Positions 36,080 through 47,086 of a stretch of 64,000 nucleotides of DNA are shown here, piece after piece. Location of the stretch: the NCBI RefSeq assembly GCF_025766255.1, contig NW_026516739.1, positions 157,500 to 221,499 on the forward strand, in the 5' to 3' direction. A program made the position numbers and the translations under genes. Position 1 is the stretch's first letter. Every line of letters starts with the position of its first letter. This stretch comes from Zychaea mexicana. Taxonomy: Eukaryota > Mucoromycota > Mucoromycetes > Mucorales > Lichtheimiaceae. Below the pieces are notes generated by a model. That model was not told the DNA's origin and made no database searches. It saw only the letters and a list, made by a program, of their open reading frames with translations.

Positions 36080-36557
36080 TTCAAATATAATACCTGCTCC
36101 TCTCGTTGTTGCTGCGTTAGAAGCCGCTATAAATACTGTACCCACTGAAAGCTGTCGGAGCGAATGCAATGATGCAGCAAACATGCATGAGCTGCTGCCT
36201 GATTAGTACTCACATGTACGTCCAAAACCTTACCGGAAGGAAGAAGCGACATTTTCAACGCCATTACATTTTCACTGCTATCCTTTCTTGGAAATGTTGG
36301 TGTGATGTATCTATATAATAGCTATTATCATACATACTGCTTCTACCACATGTTATAATCAGAGTGATTACCGCGTGGAAATAACCATTTTTCTACATAT
36401 TCCGGATCAGTTAGACAGATACGACCATGTTGTTATGTACTATTCTTCCTTCACTTGTACCGACCGGCGACAAAGAAGGGGTCGGGTGCGTAAGGTAGAT
36501 CGAATTGGTCCCATCAGTGAAATAAATGCAGAAGCAGCTGCAAAACAAACCGTATAG
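36080..36557 (+). pseudogene. Possible second AT-hook gene remnant
   Basis: Two coding-like plus-strand stretches: NIIPAPLVVAALEAAINTVP up to a stop at 36207, and a frame 36375-36557 with TDRRQRRGRVRKVDRIGPIS and a stop. The basic RRGRVRK stretch and its DNA resemble the AT-hook exon at 28600-28690 (TERKRGRPRK), with the invariant Pro replaced by Val. The two pieces are separated by 170 bases without clear splice sites. This could be a decayed relative of that gene or coincidence. Confidence 0.2.
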
Positions 36558-37338
36558 GACAGGTGCTTGATATGTTGATGGACATCCCCACATTTTGTAG
36601 CTCAACTGAAATCATACGATGATCTATTATGCCGTGAAAACCAGTTTGAAGTATGGGGGAATCCTGTTGAAGATAGAGAAATTGATGTACATAGTGAAAA
36701 TGCATAAAAGGAAAAAAAAAAGGGGAGTAATTTTTTGCATCGTCTATTCGTTATTCATATACTATATGTACGTTGCCTTGGTATACACAATTCTTCTTTT
36801 TGCATCGATTGTCAAGTCAAAGATTCTATTGACAAAGCAAAGTATTGTATTTAAAGCTCCTTCTCAAACGGCAGCAGAAGGTGATGCCCACTCCGGACAA
36901 CGCATTGTCGATCCTGCAGCCAGTATCTTTAGTATCAGTGTCTTTAGGGCCGTTCTCTTTTCTCTGCGCGCTCTACATTATACTCTCTCCAAGTGTGTGC
37001 TGTATTATCATCCCTGGTAAACTTTGTTATAGATTCCGAAAAATAAAATCAACGTTCCTGGCCCCTCCCCATACCTTTCCTCCGACTCCTTAGAAAAAAC
37101 TAGATGCTGCTTCTACTGCTGCTGATGATGATGACGGGTGGGGTAGGAATGAGAAACAAAGAGAGTAAATGTGTGTTACTCCTATCAGCGACAGCGCAGC
37201 ACGTAAAGTGAGTAACCACAAAAATAATGAATCTAAAACGTTTTTTAATTCCTCAGCAGATTACAAGTTTTTTCATTTCACTTGCTTCTTTTGTTTCTTT
37301 CTTTAAATTTTGCACACAACATCTCACAGAGCTACAAA
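36558..37338. promoter_or_regulatory. Upstream region of the low-complexity protein gene
   Basis: About 780 bases without a convincing gene. The start codon that follows at 37339 lies just after a TTTTGCACACAACATCTCACAG acceptor-like sequence, so a leader intron is possible. Confidence 0.3.
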
Positions 37339-38406
37339 ATGATTGTAAACCAAGTTCATCAACAAGAACGATACTCCTCCAGTGGTGTAAATCGCATTCA
37401 CCATGCTTCCCAGCTCATGCGACTTCGAGCTCAAATACGGTCACCTACTCTTTCCTCCCTGTCATCAACACCGTCGTTATCACCATCGTCTTCTTCGTCG
37501 TCGCCGTCATGCTATAATTCGGCGACTACACCACCGCCATTGACTCCTCGTTCCACGTTCCGAACATCAACAACCTATAACAGCATCGGCTATCACCATC
37601 ACCAATATCACCGTTATGACGCAGACGATGACGAAGACGACATTGATCAAAACAATGACAGTAGTATTGCCTATCAGTACGACGAGAACGATGATGACGA
37701 GGACGATGATAATGCATCGCAGCTCACCCATCTATCTGAACTTGCTCGCGCCAGCATGGAGAGAAAGAAACGGAGCTACTACCATCAATATTTCGGCAGC
37801 AATAGTAGCATTTCTGATAATCACCTTGCATTGCCTCCCAAACAATCTATCCAGCAAGAGAAAAAGAAGCCGACACCATCGTCTTCATCACCCCTTTTAC
37901 GAACGAGTCGAAGCAATTGTTTCACATCATTCGCCCTTGCCTCAGAACATCTGCTTCGTCAAGAGCAAGTACAAGAGCAAGTACGACAACAAGTGCTGCA
38001 GTATCAACAGCAGCAACAGCAACCACAACCACAACCACAGCCACAGCCACAGCAAGCTTATTATGACGAAGAAGCGATTGACGATGGTATCAGTGTCAGC
38101 ACCATCACAACAGATTCGACTTGGTCATTGTCTTCGGATGAGGAGGAAGACGACGATGAATCCATTTTTGGTGACAATAACAAGCGACGTGTGCATTCTT
38201 CACCAATGCTGTACAATGACAGCAGTAGCAGTGTGGTTTCGTCTTCCACATCAACGCTATTATCAGAAGACCGGAGACTTCCCCGACCAGCTACTGCATA
38301 CTTTATTTCAATGTCGCCTTCAGCTGCAGCAGCTGCATCCGCTGCCCGTAAACGTCGCTGGCAGGCTCGACCCATGTGGAAACGGACCAGTACTTCTCCA
38401 GTGTAG
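37339..38406 (+). CDS. Low-complexity Ser/Gln/Asp-rich protein of unknown function
   Basis: A single uninterrupted frame of 355 codons from the ATG at 37339 (MIVNQVHQQERYSSSGVNRI) to TAG at 38404. It contains a Ser/Pro/Thr-rich segment (about residues 37-75), an acidic block (YDADDDEDDIDQNND, then ENDDDEDDDN), a poly-Gln and Gln-Pro repeat (QQQQQQPQPQPQPQ, about 225-240), a second acidic patch (SSDEEEDDDESIFGD) and a basic C-terminus (ARKRRWQARPMWKR). There are no membrane segments and no recognisable domain. The two acidic blocks and the basic end suggest a disordered nuclear or cytoplasmic protein. The frame is kept through 1 kb of biased sequence, which supports it being real. Confidence 0.6.
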   Translation: MIVNQVHQQERYSSSGVNRIHHASQLMRLRAQIRSPTLSSLSSTPSLSPSSSSSSPSCYNSATTPPPLTPRSTFRTSTTYNSIGYHHHQYHRYDADDDEDDIDQNNDSSIAYQYDENDDDEDDDNASQLTHLSELARASMERKKRSYYHQYFGSNSSISDNHLALPPKQSIQQEKKKPTPSSSSPLLRTSRSNCFTSFALASEHLLRQEQVQEQVRQQVLQYQQQQQQPQPQPQPQPQQAYYDEEAIDDGISVSTITTDSTWSLSSDEEEDDDESIFGDNNKRRVHSSPMLYNDSSSSVVSSSTSTLLSEDRRLPRPATAYFISMSPSAAAAASAARKRRWQARPMWKRTSTSPV

Positions 38407-39806
38407 TAGTATCAATAGCCCGCAGATACATATACGTATCCGCTCACTCACCAACCCACTCACTTTCATTCGCACTTGAACACATTTTTCATCTCCTACC
38501 TCATTCAAAAACACACACACACACACACATACCCTTTTTTAACGCAATCGGCTGTTTTCATCTGTCGTTTCAAGTAGCTATTTTTGAGTCTACGCTCTCT
38601 GTTTATTTCTTTTGTTGTACATAATTCTTTTCATCGAAAATTCTTAAAAATGCTGTTTGTAATTGACTCTATTTTTGCCTATAATCTGCTTTCTCCCTGT
38701 CCCTGTCCTTGTCCTGTTGAGATGCCATTAATGATAGTACAATGTGCTTAAGTATCAAGTGAACCCTGTCTCTTTCCTTAACATATGCGGATGTACCATA
38801 AATATCCATGTACACCGACAATCATACTGGAGCCCACATTTTTTACCGCAAACGCGAGCACATTAATCTTCGGCGCCGCACTTTGCTGTCGATCTTTCCT
38901 TCTTAAACGTTTTTTTAGTTACCGTAACGGACGTCTGTGCACGATGTTGTTTACTGCCATTCTTTTTTTCCCTTTTCGCGTTCTTTATTGTTTGTAAACG
39001 CCGTGGGTGTAGGAGCATTTTTGAAGAGAGCAGGTCAGGAACTAAAGAAACGGAGGTGATGATAATTGGAATCATTACTATTCTCGTGGGATAGCAGCAG
39101 GGCACACAAGTACAATCAAAACTATAGCCTCGTCCCATCAGCTACTACATCTTATCGCATGTTTTGATACAAAGTCTCTATCATAATTTTTCTATTTTTG
39201 GCGTAAAACACGACAGGAGAAGAACACTATTGTCGGGTGCAGGATCGAAAATGGAAAAAGGAAAGAATCACAATAAGTGAAAGATGAAAAGAGGGAACAA
39301 TCAGGGATTCTTGAAGCATCCACGGGGAAAGCGCGCGCACTCTATATCTTGGATCTCCTTTTAAAAGCCGGATATACGCGATTTCTTTGATCCCTCCTTT
39401 ATTCCTTTTGCAGCAAGCATCGGGGGAAGTATCAAGCAAGTACCTTACTCTAATTGATGGTAGCAGTAACAGCAGCAGTTGAGGAGGAAAGAACAGGGGT
39501 TACTGCTTATTGATAAAGGAAAGAAAAAGCGATTTAGCATACTATTTAGCAGAAGATGACCTGAGGAGGTTTTATCTTTCATAATTGATACAGTACTACT
39601 GTAAATTGTCTCTCTCCGTAAAAGCCCCATACATGAAGCACATCTTTTGAAATCTTTATTTACGGATTGAGCAGATAAACAATGTATGTTCTTTATGCTC
39701 ATTTTTATTTGATAGCAATTATAAGAGCATATAAAAACTACATAAAGATATTACATACACACTTATTTTAAGGATATATAGTTTACGTACACGTAAGAAA
39801 GGTGAT
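38407..39806. other. Convergent intergenic region
   Basis: About 1.4 kb between the 3' ends of the low-complexity gene and the P450 gene. It contains a CA repeat (38510-38529), AT-rich sequence and short open frames without motifs. Nothing else recognised. Confidence 0.35.
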
Positions 39807-42353
39807 TTAATACAGCTTTTCAAATATTACATTGAAATTAATTGGGCTGATGACGCCCAGTCCCAGTTCAATGATAATTTTCTTGTCATGGATCGTGTCT
39901 TTGGGTAACGTCCATTTATACTTTCGCACTAAATAAAGTGATCAAAAAGGAATTGTGTGTGAGAAGGAAATCACCTAAATGGTATGTTACGGTTATTAGA
40001 AAGTAGAAAGAAGAGTGACTTACAAAGCATAGGCAAGAGGAATCGCTGCTCAGACATACTGAAGTTCATACCAATACATTGTCGAGAACCCTATTGACGC
40101 AAAGAAAATGTCAAATTATTATCATCGGTTTATTTGTCTGCAGTATGTATACGTACCGTGCTAAATGGAATCCAGGCATTGGCATCCTTGAAATCGGCTT
40201 CTCCACCAGAAGCAAATCTTTCCGGATCAAATTTATCTGGGTTATCCCACACTCTTGGGTTTCGATGAAGATTATAGAGACTGCTCACGTTGTGGTTAAG
40301 CGAAGAAAAATAGCACGGGTATTAGATATCTTTTACATCTTCTCCGTCTTGAGTGTGGATGCAAGTACATCGATTTACCTGACAGTGACAGCAGTTCCCT
40401 TGGGGATGACTACACCTCCAAGCTCGGTATCCTTATTGGCATTACGACTAATAAGTGAGTCAGCCGGGCCTTCAATACGAAGAACCTACATCATATTATA
40501 GAACCTGTGAGTTTTTCGATGAAAAAGAGGATATGCGATTCATAATTTCTGTATGTTGATAAGATCATATAGCGAGAAAAGAGAATATATACCTCTTTAA
40601 TGATCTGATCAATATATGTCATTTGTCGAGACTGTTCGACAGTCGGACCAATATCTTTAGGCTCATTGCCTAGCACTCGGTATGCTTCTTCTCTGGCCCT
40701 TTCTTGTAGCTCCTATATAAAAAGAAGAAGGGAGTTTGTGTTAATACGATGTTTGGATACAACTTCTTTCGAGCAAGTCAATTATTTCGGGATTTACCGG
40801 ATGCTTGGCGAGGTAATATATAGCAAATGAGAGAGCAGAGGCAGTGGTATCATGACCAGCGAAGAAGAAGACACACAGATTGCTCTAAATACATATGCAG
40901 CGTTAATAATAATGGCTGATAAGCAATATGCCAAAAGTTGCCATCTGTCATAGTATTTTCTACCTTAAGTTCTTCATCGGTCAACCCGTTACCGTCATCC
41001 TCTCCACTCTCCATCATCATTTCCAAAAGATCCTTTTCTTTTTTTTCCTCTCTATGAGCAGAATCAGCACGTTTTCTTCGCTTCTCATCGATAATGTGCT
41101 GGATCATGTCAAGAAATACGGTGAGCTCATCGTGGATTCTCTTGCGTTTGGGGAACCAATGGAGATATTTCCGTTCAAGGACCGGGAAAAAGGCATAGAT
41201 TGGATCAGATGTTGCCTCCACCACATCGTTGTAGCGATGCACCCATTGGTTATTGCTATCGCTAATAGATCCGAAATCGAAACCTGTAGTGCAACATAGT
41301 ATGCGATACCACAAGTGATCATGTGATCGCTTTGGTTATTTAACACGATCGTTCCCACTGCAACGATATAAACGACATAGAGTATGCCCATACCAAAGCT
41401 TGCATTTCCGATCGCATCGAGAGTCCATCTTTCCATCAAATCATATGCATCAACCGCTTTCCCGTCAGACTTATCAATGACTTGGAACAGGTTTTCAGTG
41501 AGTCGTCCAAACAATGCCAGCGGCATTGATCGATGGAATGCAGGGTTAGCAACCTACCCATAAATGTGAAAACTGATTCATCATACTGCTTTTCATAAAT
41601 GGTTTGATTGTACTTTTCTATTCTACCTTGCGTTGGTTCTTCCAATGCTGTCCTGAAAGGAACAGAATGTTGGGTCCGATAATGAACCTTCCGATGACGG
41701 TATCTTCAAAGTGCTTGTTGAGTGGAACTTTAGGAAAAGTATCTGGAAAAAGAACAAAAAAGCAATATCAAAAAAGGGTAAATTATGTATTCTATATTAG
41801 CGAAAGAAGACATACATATAAAGTGTGTGCACAAAGACGCAGAAGAATATTAAAAAAAGGTGACGAATACTTACTTGAATCGAACAAGTACTGTTTCGCA
41901 ATAGCTGGATCACTAATGACAACCTGCCATCCAGCTGGAGTAATGCGCTGTTTTTTTAATCAAATGACGGAGTTATTATTTAGCCGCATGGCCGTTGGTG
42001 TAAGTGCGCGCTGTTATTGTAACCTCTTTCTCCGAAGAGTGTAGGTCGCCACAACACCACAGCCCAGCCAAAGAAAAAAAACTCACCGAATACATTCCAT
42101 GCTTCGTCTTGAGTACCAAAGGAAGGCTAATTCTATCTGTAACGTCATCAAGAGGCTCTTTGTTGAGAAGGGCACTGATTGTTTCGAATCCGTTTACATA
42201 GGGGATATGTCGTAGGGATCGAGGCGGTCGGTTGATTTTCTGGTAAACATAGTATACTGCAAGTATTGCTGCAGTCGCTGCACTAATCGACCGTTTGTTA
42301 TGCTTAAGTCGTGGTACGATGTAGATTTTTACGATTTGTATTAACTGGTCCAT
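39807..42353 (-). CDS. Cytochrome P450 monooxygenase
   Basis: About ten exons on the minus strand. The N-terminus (ATG at 42353) carries a membrane anchor (AATAAILAVYYVYQKINRPP) and the proline-rich hinge. Diagnostic blocks follow: GQHWKNQRKVANPAFHRSMP (helix C), FFFAGHDTTASALSFAIYYL (helix I oxygen-binding AGxDTT), IIKE|VLRIEGPADSLISRNA (ExxR in helix K, split by an intron), NPRVWDNPDKFDPERF, and the heme loop FST|GSRQCIGMNFSMSEQ with its axial Cys, where an intron at about 40095-40158 divides FST from GSRQ. The end is KIIIELGLGVISPINFNVIF. All catalytic signatures are intact and length (about 500) is normal. It acts at the ER with a reductase partner; substrate and CYP family are not deducible here. 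It is isolated, with no biosynthetic cluster around it. Confidence 0.92.
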
Positions 42354-42734
42354 CGCGATCGCTTCAATTTTTTTCTCGTCCTCCTTTTATTTACTGTTAT
42401 AAAGTAGATTTGTTTGTAAAAAGAAAAAGAGAAAAGAGGGACGGATGGGCCTGCACGAAGATCTTTCCCGCGTTGGATGTTGGGAAAAATTAAAATGGCG
42501 TGCATGATTGGCTAAATTTAGTTTCAGTGTGCGCAACACAGCGGGTGTCGTGTTTCGTGCCACAGAAGCCATCATTTCCCCGGACTGCAGCCTTTACACA
42601 CAACCATTTCAATCAGTTACCCTTGATGCAAATGGAGATAAAGAGACATTCTCATGGATACTGCCGCTATTAGCTAGCACCAATAGTAATCTCCATTTAC
42701 AATCGGTATATCCACTATATTCGTATGCACGTTC
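42354..42734. promoter_or_regulatory. P450 upstream region
   Basis: About 380 bases; CT-rich on the P450 coding strand near 42355-42440. A plus-strand open frame (from 42508) has no recognisable motif. Confidence 0.3.
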
Positions 42735-42899
42735 TTGAGCCCATTCTAATTGAGCAGTTTCTGGTGATTATCACGAAAAGCAAGGAAAACGGATGTCGAT
42801 GGCCAAAGTTTCTGAGGTATTTGATAGCTTATATTAAGGAGACTCCAAAGGCTTTGATTTTCTTTTCTGCTAAAACTTTTGACAGCCTCAAAGAATAGT
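42735..42899 (+). mobile_element. Short Tc1/mariner-like transposase C-terminal remnant
   Basis: From 42735 a frame reads LEPILIEQFLVIITKSKENG and then YIKETPKALIFFSAKTFDSL before a TAG at 42897. This parallels the LNPIEQFWSxVKSKVKR block and the last helix of zygomycete Tc1-like DDE transposases, including the remnant at 45330-45756 (KGFVSHSAKCFNKCL). The preceding PLYSYARS could be the PPYSPEL part. Only the last 60 codons survive, so the call is tentative. Confidence 0.4.
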
Positions 42900-44193
42900 A
42901 CAAAGACCAGTTTAAAGAGCGGCTCATACTTTGGTAAAGTGGATCTACTGCGATTATTTTCATAAAGATTCAGAAAATATTGGTTATTTATTTATATAGT
43001 AATATCTAGAAAGAAAATGTGGTTAGGAATAACACAAAGGCCGGTGACAGGTGGAAGCTAACACAGTGAAGGTGCATCCATAACCGTTTAAAACAAAAGG
43101 CTTTGATATGATTTTGGGGTGTAGTATATTCCAATTGTGGCAGTGTTTGTGCCTTCAGTGTCGCTTCCGTCTTCCTTGTGTCATTCATCGTAATAGCTTT
43201 CATCAGGAAACGCAGCAATTTCCCAACAATCGATCAAAGTGACCCCAGATGTCAGAATAAACTTCCACATGTTTTCACATAAAAATGGGAGTTGTGAGCT
43301 TTTCAGCCTCCTGGTCTCGTACCTAGAAAACAATGTTGGCTGTCTGTTCAAAAAATATACATTTACGTACTCGCAAATCTCTTTATATCAAGCCCCTCTT
43401 TGTTATTTTTTTATTGCGGCAGTCATAGTAAAAACTTCTTTGTCTTGAAATCTTGTGCGAGTGTTCTTTGTATCAAACCTATTCTTGCCGACAGAAGTAA
43501 CCGACCATCATTACATTGCTATTCCCAGCAAGGTGCTCGATGATGCAACTGACTTTAACTAATTATTTTACACACGCGTAGTATATACAATTATAATTGC
43601 CGTGTACTTTTTATCATCAGTGATACGCAATCGAGCTTGGTAAATGCGCACGTGGCTATCAATTTTTACAAGAGTTGCATGAGCAAAGATGCTTGTGCAT
43701 AGTCCGCCAGCAAGTTGCTCTATTAGTTCATAAAGAAGTACATGTACTGTATGCGAAGCAGGAAACAGTAAATTTGAAGCGCTGATGATGCTGCGCATGT
43801 TTCTTTTTTAAGTATTTAGAAAGCAGAATTCTTATATACGTGACAAAATGAGTTTGGCTCAAGAGGTCCCGCGTCCGCGAATGAGGTATATAGTAAATAT
43901 CCAAATTCCGTTGATTGAAAGTATTATCCTTTTGATGAAAGAGTAATGATACAGTATACCTAACGACTAGGGAAAGTATTATAACTGTAAGATAAGATGC
44001 TTGATAATTACATAAACTTGGTCTACTTTGCTCACTCGGTGGTAGCGATGCTGAGGGGCACTCATTGATTTGAACTTTACGTTACATCAACCGAAAACTG
44101 TAACTTGCTTTCTTCTGTAGACTTCTTTCACCAATACGCAAAAAAAATTGTATTATACATGTAGTCTAACACAAGTCATCCTCAAACTTCAAT
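42900..44193. other. Gene-poor region
   Basis: About 1.3 kb of AT-rich DNA with short open frames and no recognised motif. Confidence 0.3.
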
Positions 44194-44361
44194 ATGAACA
44201 TGAACGCAGAGGGTGACGTGACGTATGTGAAAGGAGTAGTCGATGAAATGATGAGATGGTATCATACCGCATTACCATGGATCGAAAAGGGAAAAAGTAC
44301 GAAGAAAAACATAGTCGTAGAAACCTACCGTCTATATGATTTTCCTTTAAAGAAAATATAA
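44194..44361 (+). CDS. Short open frame of unknown significance
   Basis: An ATG at 44194 opens 55 codons (MNMNAEGDVTYVKGVVDEMM ... YRLYDFPLKKI) ending TAA at 44359. The composition looks coding and a following frame near 44411-44485 (MDVFRIHLQKVKEMRDLEKW) is also coding-like, but there is no clean donor to join them. It may be an exon of a small gene, a transposon fragment, or chance. Confidence 0.2.
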   Translation: MNMNAEGDVTYVKGVVDEMMRWYHTALPWIEKGKSTKKNIVVETYRLYDFPLKKI

Positions 44362-44620
44362 TGCAATTAAGAATGGTATATAGTCGAACGAAGAAGTTTA
44401 GAGCTAAATGGACGTCTTCCGCATACATTTGCAAAAAGTCAAAGAAATGCGGGATTTGGAGAAATGGAAACAGGACAACAAATGAGGGCCCGATACTGCT
44501 GATCAGTTGCTGTTACGAGTGTTCAGAGGAATATACATGTTCTCGAGCGTACTATTTGCAATTAACTAGCTACATATATAAACGGTCATTACATTCCCTT
44601 TTCGATGCCGCGTTGGTCTT

Positions 44621-44690
44621 GTCACCGGTGACAAAGTGACAAAAGTTTTGGAAATTTTAACTCCGTCACCGGTGACAAAGTGACAAAAGT
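44621..44690. repeat. Tandem pair of a palindromic 26-mer
   Basis: GTCACCGGTGACAAAGTGAC followed by AAAAGT occurs at 44621-44646 and again at 44665-44690, separated by 18 bases. Each unit begins with the perfect 12-base palindrome GTCACCGGTGAC, followed by a second GTGAC half-site. The spacing between palindromes is 44 bases. Confidence 0.9.
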
Positions 44691-45329
44691 CGGCGGGATT
44701 AAGCTCCTGGGGCAAGACTCTGCCAATCATTTTGAAAGTTAAATCCTAGTAATACCGATGCAGTAGAGCTTAAAAGATTGCGGTTGACAGTGTAGCGGAG
44801 GGAGAGGAATAGCCACTGACCCGCTATCAAACACACACACCCACAGTCCCGAAATTGTACTATTATATTATACTAAACACTGTCACAACTTGTCGTGAAT
44901 ATGCTTGTCATACATAAACACGTCGGGATTTATATGTAGTCAATATGAGGGAAGAGGATGCGACTGAGCATGACAAAAAAAGAGAGAAATGAAATTTGTC
45001 TTTTTGGGAAGATAGTTGCAAAAACAATGGGTTTTTTTTACTGTTTGTGGTGGGCCGTAACTGTACACATATCCAATTTGACTCGAGTCGCTTGAACTTT
45101 CTTGTAGGCCCGCACGTTGTATTGTATTCCCCGAGCTTGTATCTCATCGAGCGTTTCTTCTGCACTCTCTATACTATGGCCGCCACCATTAATGTCAATG
45201 TCCTTATTTATCGGCAGCAGTTTTCAAATCGGCGTATACCTTTCCAATTACTGTTCGTGCGTGACATATTAGAAAAGCAAGCATCCTGAGAAGGACATGA
45301 TGACAGGCGATAGGTCTGGCTATGTATAG
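44691..45329. other. Intergenic stretch before the Tc1-like remnant
   Basis: About 640 bases with a short CA run (44830-44843). A frame at about 45110-45180 (YSPSLYLIERFFCTLYTMAA) faintly recalls the YSPELNPIERFW block of Tc1 transposases but has no neighbouring support. Confidence 0.3.
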
Positions 45330-45756
45330 TTGTATAGCCTCTGGCTGATCGATTCGATATATTTGGATCATTACAATATGGTCTTCATTACTTCAAAAGT
45401 CTGCTCTGCAACCAAGATGATCTGCTTGATGGACGAGCATCCTGCGATGAAGGGACACTACCTTGTCATGGATAATGCTCCTATCCACAGCTCAACTGAG
45501 AATGGTACTGCAAAGTATCTATTCATGAGGGTACAGATTCGCATATCTTCCTCCATATTCTTCCGAACTGAATCCAATCGAGCAATTCTAGTCAGTTGTC
45601 AAGAGCAAAGTGAAGCGACGTACGTTCTTGGAAAAAGAGACGCTAAAGACTCGAATTAGTGAATCCTGTGATAGTTTATATTTAAGTGACATCAAAGGCT
45701 TTGTTTCTCATTCTGCCAAATGCTTTAATAAGTGCCTCAGCGAAGAAAGATTATGA
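45330..45756 (+). pseudogene. Tc1/mariner-like (DDE_3) transposase remnant
   Basis: The first frame contains CLMDEHPAMKGHYLVMDNAP followed by IHSS, the second catalytic Asp region. After a shift near 45525 the reading GYRFAYLPPYSSELNPIEQF carries the last catalytic acidic residue (Glu of SELNPIEQ). Then come an in-frame TAG where the family has Trp, SVVKSKVKRRTFLEKETLKT, RISESCDSLYLSDIKGFVSH and SAKCFNKCLSEERL, ending TGA at 45754. The N-terminal HTH domain and first catalytic Asp are not found. There is at least one shift and two stops, so it is dead. The family is abundant in zygomycetes. Confidence 0.85.
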
Positions 45757-46487
45757 AGCTTTCCATTATGATAACCTAAAAAAAAGCTTACTCTAAAAAA
45801 AAAACTTGGTAGACTTTCGTAGAATCTCCTTGATTTTTTTTCGGTCGTACTGCTAGCGAAATGGCGCTTTTCATATATCAGGCTGTATAGTAAGTGCGAG
45901 CACCCTCAAGAAGATTGTTCCAAATAGCAAAGTTTCAGTTGATGTGGGGTATACAAGCCGTCTCAGATTATATATTCTTTCTTTTTTTGAATCTTTCAAC
46001 AAAACTCGTGAATAATCCAGCATTTACACTGTACGATATCACTAATGACGGTGCTGATCGTCGTGTAATTGTATGCGGTGGTTATTGCGAACGCTTAGCA
46101 TCATGCCGTCTGCAGCTGGTCTGACCGATTTAAGTATCCGATGTGTGCAATTTACAGACAAAAGGGACCAGCCATGTTACAGCCACGGTACAAAAGTGTA
46201 GTCCATTGCTAGCTATCGTCGAGAAGTCTCTTTTAAAAGAAACTGGATCTGGTAAATGTATGTGCAGCGCCACATTTTTGATACGATTACATAATTGATT
46301 AAAACACTGTCGCTCAAGTGGAGTATTTTATTACGTGTTCATTGACGCAGATACATTAAGTGAGTGGAGCGGTGAGGGGTGGCTAATTGTAAATGATTTA
46401 CTGTAAGTAAGAGTATACAAAGTATCACTTAAGTTTATTTGTGAGGTGCACTGCTGCTGCTGCTGTCGTTATAGCTGCTGGACATTC
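45757..46487. other. Intergenic region between Tc1 remnant and homeodomain-like gene 1
   Basis: About 730 AT-rich bases, no recognisable feature. Part is expected to be the 3' region of the minus-strand gene starting at 47086. Confidence 0.3.
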
Positions 46488-47086
46488 TTATTTTTTTTTG
46501 CTTTTTTTTTCATATTCGAGAAAAGAGTCATAGTCGTGTACTATTTCGTGGTTCATGAGCTCAAAAAACGCTGCAAGTCGCTTCTTCCATCGCTTTTTAT
46601 GGTTCTTGATCCAGTTTTTGAATTGAAGGCGTGTCATTCTAAGCCGTTGTTGCAAAGCAAGCTCTTCTTCTTTCGTCAGTTTCTTGCCGACGCCGTATAT
46701 TTCGAACAGCATCTTATTTAAGATATAAGTTTCTTCTCTTGTGTAGCTACGACGGTTCCGTCTCCGAGCAAGAACACCAACTAATTTGATCCCGCCAGCC
46801 ATAGTTGCTTCTCTGTTTTGCCGAGGCTGACCCTCTTGCAGATTCTGTCGTTGCTGCTGCTTCTGCCTCTCAACGTTTTGGCATTCTTCTGATCCATGCT
46901 GCTCTTGCTGTTGACAATCTTTTGGCTGGGAATGGACACAATCCAGAGCTTAATTGTTAGCACCGATCAATTGACTTCTTGCAATTCCCTATATTACAGC
47001 ATGCTATATCGTTCCTGTTCTCTTCGAATAGGTTTAACTACTCTTTAAAAAAAGGGTATACATACTCTGGTAAGAATGTTTCCCAT
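46488..47086 (-). CDS. Divergent homeodomain-like protein, copy 1
   Basis: Two exons. A short first exon at 47086 (MGNILTR, donor GTATGT) joins in phase to PKDCQQQEQHGSEE at about 46930 after a CCCAG acceptor. A Gln-rich linker follows, then the domain RRNRRSYTREETYILNKMLF, LTKEEELALQQRLRM and TRLQFKNWIKNHKKRWKKRL, and a tail HDYDSFLEYEKKSKKK. The three-helix pattern, the basic N-terminal arm, and W-I-x-N with following basic residues align with homeodomain helix 3 (W-F-x-N-R), keeping W48 and N51 of standard numbering. DNA binding is therefore plausible. MGNILT would also fit an N-myristoylation signal. An alternative start at 46802 (MAGGIK) would drop the linker. Two further copies lie upstream on the same strand. 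Confidence 0.6.

Noticed and set aside
44996..45289. Frame with YSPSLYLIERFFCTLY as another Tc1-like transposase piece
   Set aside because: Only one short word resembles the family block; nothing upstream or downstream supports it.
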